DNA of 8,210 bases from Thermodesulfovibrionales bacterium (lineage in GTDB: Bacteria; Nitrospirota; Thermodesulfovibrionia; Thermodesulfovibrionales; SM23-35). The translations under genes and the position numbers were made by a program. Shown piece after piece: positions 6,542 to 8,210 of this stretch. The number at the start of each line of letters is the position of its first letter. The first letter of the stretch is position 1. The notes beneath the pieces are model-generated. The model saw only the letters and a program-made list of their open reading frames with translations, was not told the origin of the DNA and did no database searches. The stretch covers positions 1-8,210 of the forward strand of contig JAKLQR010000183.1 of the NCBI GenBank assembly GCA_022013235.1. Direction: 5' to 3'.

Positions 6542-7264
6542 ATGGAAATCCGTAATTACCTAAACGCTTCAGCCTACAAGAGACGGTGGACATCCTTCTG
6601 GATGCGCTTTGCTGGGCTAAACACTTTGGGTCGAGTCGCCACTCGCCTTGCCACCTGGTATGCTCCACCGCACAAGGCAGGTTACACGCTGGCCGGCATG
6701 AACCCACAGGGTTTCATCGCGCCGAGCGCGGTCATCTATCATTCAGATCTGCGGCTGGGGAAAAACGTCTTTGTTGGCGATCGTGTCATCATTTATCAGG
6801 CTAAAGATGGAGGGCCGGTAGAACTCGGTGACCGTGTTCACATCTATAGAGATACCATCATAGAGACTGGTTATGGCGGCCATTTGACGTTAGGTAGTCA
6901 TTCGAGCATTCATCCCCGTTGCCAATTGAATGCCTACCTGGGATCAATCCATATTGGCTGTGGCGTAGATATCGCGCCAAACTGCGCATTTTACTCCTAT
7001 GACCATGGCTTTGCTCCAGATCAACCCATCCGTGAGCAACCGCTGGAGACGAAAGGCGACATCGTCGTAGAAGATCATGCATGGCTGGGTGTCGGTGTTA
7101 TTGTGCTAAGTGGGGTACGAATCGGAAAAGGCTCGGTCATTGGAGCGGGATCTGTTGTGACTAAGGACGTGCCAGATAGTGCTATTGCTGTGGGTATGCC
7201 TGCCAGAGTTATTAAAATGCGCAGTGATATTGTTTCTAATACTGAGGAGAAATACGCTAGGTGA
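6542..7264 (+). CDS. Left-handed beta-helix (hexapeptide repeat) O-acyltransferase, WbbJ/Maa-like
   Basis: A 240-residue protein with an N-terminal region of about 55 residues followed by hexapeptide repeats of the [LIV]-G-x(4) kind that build a left-handed beta-helix. Examples are LGKNVFVGDRVIIY, LGSHSSIHPRC and the long run GVRIGKGSVIGAGSVVTKDV. It ends in GMPARVIKMR, as in sugar O-acetyltransferases. His 155 in YSYDHGF is the likely catalytic base. Such enzymes move an acetyl (or other acyl) group from acyl-CoA to a sugar hydroxyl, usually as trimers in the cytoplasm, and are common in O-antigen and exopolysaccharide loci. ATG 6542 has a poor ribosome site (TTGGAA), and the gene begins only 15 bases after the NrfD stop, so it is probably translated as part of that operon. 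It is unclear whether its acyl target is also the substrate of the GMC enzyme. Confidence 0.92.
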   Translation: MEIRNYLNASAYKRRWTSFWMRFAGLNTLGRVATRLATWYAPPHKAGYTLAGMNPQGFIAPSAVIYHSDLRLGKNVFVGDRVIIYQAKDGGPVELGDRVHIYRDTIIETGYGGHLTLGSHSSIHPRCQLNAYLGSIHIGCGVDIAPNCAFYSYDHGFAPDQPIREQPLETKGDIVVEDHAWLGVGVIVLSGVRIGKGSVIGAGSVVTKDVPDSAIAVGMPARVIKMRSDIVSNTEEKYAR

Positions 7265-7552
7265 GGTGAGGCTGAGTAATTATCTGAACATTGAAGAGGC
7301 CCTGGATAAAACCATTGATCTGTTCGAGGGAAAATAACGAGGCATATAAAGATAACTTCACTTTGGCTAAGCATGAAATTGGGATTGAGAAATGAAAGAG
7401 TGCTTATCTTCAGTCATAGTGTTTGACTTTCTTGGAGTTATGAAAACATCTCATAAATCGTGGGCATCACCTTAAAAAGTTCCCACAGTGCTGCGTACTA
7501 TCCGTAGCGAACCCTTGCGCAATTCTAAATTACGACTATTGGGGCAACGATA
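7265..7552 (+). other. Intergenic stretch with short coding fragments, no intact gene
   Basis: This gap separates the acyltransferase from the deacetylase. Three short open stretches look gene-like but have no clear full gene: 24 codons at 7266-7337 (see its own entry), 18 codons from ATG 7373 reading NERVLIFSHSV before a TGA, and 25 codons from 7476 that end in a TAA at 7551-7553 overlapping the deacetylase ATG. The last reads PTVLRTIRSEPL then KLRLLGQR, like a protein tail, but a TAA at 7473-7475 closes it upstream. No terminator hairpin or convincing promoter was found. Confidence 0.4.
7266..7337 (+). pseudogene. Possible C-terminal remnant of a lost gene
   Basis: From GTG 7266 to TAA 7335-7337 a 23-residue frame reads LSNYLNIEEALDKTIDLFEGK after two leading residues. 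It is an amphipathic helix-like tail of the sort seen at the ends of glycosyltransferases and other sugar enzymes, but I cannot name the parent. It begins only 2 bases after the acyltransferase stop. GAGG repeats (AGGTGAGGTGAGG) precede and overlap the GTG, so a small translated peptide is also possible. Confidence 0.3.
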
Positions 7553-8210
7553 ATGAGCATTGTGTTGATGTACCATCGAGTAGCGGAAGCCGATCTCGAT
7601 CCACACCATCTGGTAGTCTCACCTTCACACTTTCGAGAGCATCTATCTGTTCTTCGTAAGTTCACTTCGCCGCGTCGTCTTCTAGAAACCGTCGATAATT
7701 GGTCTGATATGACTAATGACGTTGCGGTGACTTTTGATGATGGGTATGCAGATAATCTTTTTGAGGCTGTGCCGGCATTGGAAGCCGAGGAAATCCCGGC
7801 AACGATCTTTCTGTCTACAGGACTGCTAGACGGGGATGGATTCTGGATAGACCGACTTGCTCGATGTCTTTTAGTAGACCAAGAGTACCCAGACACAGTA
7901 ACACTTGAGCTCGGAGGCAGGCATGTCCGAATAGACCTTCGAACTCCAAAAGATAGGCAGGCTGCGCATAGTCACCTCCACTTGCTCATGCGGAATCTAC
8001 AACCCAGCGTGATAGAAACAACAGTAGCTGAACTTGCTGATTCTCTGAATGTTGACCCTTCACCCCCACCGAGTGACCGTCCCTTGTCGAGTCAGGAAGC
8101 AACTCGACTTTCCTCCCATTCGCTTATTGATTTGGGCGGTCACACTGTTTATCATCCTTGCCTTTCGCGTCTTAAGCTCGCGGAACAACGGTGGGAGATA
8201 GAGACTTGTA
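7553..8210 (+). CDS. Polysaccharide deacetylase (NodB homology, CE4), 3' end beyond the window
   Basis: The first 219 residues of a NodB-type deacetylase; the frame is open to the right edge. MSIVLMYHRVAE is a usual family opening. AVTFDDGYADN at 58-68 holds the first catalytic motif (Asp 62 and Asp 63, base and metal ligand), and GGHTVYHPCLS at 195-205 holds the second (His 197 and His 201, metal ligands). The two motifs are about 135 residues apart, far more than the usual 50 or so, because of an insertion (about 97-185, from FWIDRLARCLL on). This long form is one I recognise from surface-polysaccharide loci. It removes N-acetyl groups from amino sugars in a glycan or glycolipid. There is no signal peptide, so it probably acts in the cytoplasm. 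ATG 7553 follows GGGG at 7541-7544 by 8 bases, and an in-frame stop lies at 7526-7528. Confidence 0.9.
   Translation, partial: MSIVLMYHRVAEADLDPHHLVVSPSHFREHLSVLRKFTSPRRLLETVDNWSDMTNDVAVTFDDGYADNLFEAVPALEAEEIPATIFLSTGLLDGDGFWIDRLARCLLVDQEYPDTVTLELGGRHVRIDLRTPKDRQAAHSHLHLLMRNLQPSVIETTVAELADSLNVDPSPPPSDRPLSSQEATRLSSHSLIDLGGHTVYHPCLSRLKLAEQRWEIETC

Overview
The window is part of a bacterial cell-surface polysaccharide locus; every recognisable gene reads left to right on the + strand. In order it holds: a Wzt-type polysaccharide-export ABC ATPase carrying a one-base frameshift in its P-loop; a roughly 30-codon remnant of a glutamine-dependent asparagine-synthetase-type gene; a PP-loop ATPase of unknown substrate; a structured, repeat-bearing intergenic stretch; a GMC-type flavoprotein oxidoreductase; a four-cluster [4Fe-4S] protein; an NrfD/PsrC-type membrane quinone oxidoreductase subunit; a left-handed beta-helix acyltransferase; a gap with small coding fragments; and the first 219 codons of a NodB-type polysaccharide deacetylase that runs off the right edge.

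The organism is probably an anaerobe or facultative anaerobe of the Desulfobacterota/Deltaproteobacteria kind. This is inferred from the multi-cluster ferredoxin plus NrfD pair and from the intergenic 14-bp CTCTGAACCTGGAA-type tandem repeats, which resemble the short TGAACC-rich repeats common between genes in that group. There is no rRNA or housekeeping marker here to confirm it. Base composition is moderate and looks similar throughout.

Layout: 1-1424 export (Wzt ATPase; its membrane permease would lie to the left). 1425-2925 is a patch with an asnB-like remnant whose stop codon overlaps the start of the PP-loop gene (ATGA). 2926-3293 is non-coding, with an AACCTAGGTT palindrome, several small hairpins and three tandem 14-bp units. 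3294-7264 is a tight four-gene run with gaps of 37, 25 and 15 bases (GMC oxidoreductase, ferredoxin, NrfD, acyltransferase), most likely one transcript. 7265-7552 holds coding scraps. 7553-8210 is the deacetylase.

How the parts may work together: the ABC ATPase exports an undecaprenyl-linked glycan, while the acyltransferase and the deacetylase modify sugars in it. The most interesting unit is the GMC-ferredoxin-NrfD set. A GMC enzyme usually passes electrons to oxygen, a cytochrome c or a small carrier. Here it sits beside an Fe-S wire and a quinone-reactive membrane protein, with no export signal visible on either soluble partner. This suggests a cytoplasm-facing, membrane-anchored dehydrogenase (or reductase) that couples oxidation state of a sugar or lipid-linked intermediate to the quinone pool. 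That is inference from gene order and motifs. Signs of decay (the P-loop frameshift, the asnB remnant, the fragments at 7266-7552) suggest the locus is being rearranged, as surface-polysaccharide loci often are; the frameshift could also be a sequencing error.
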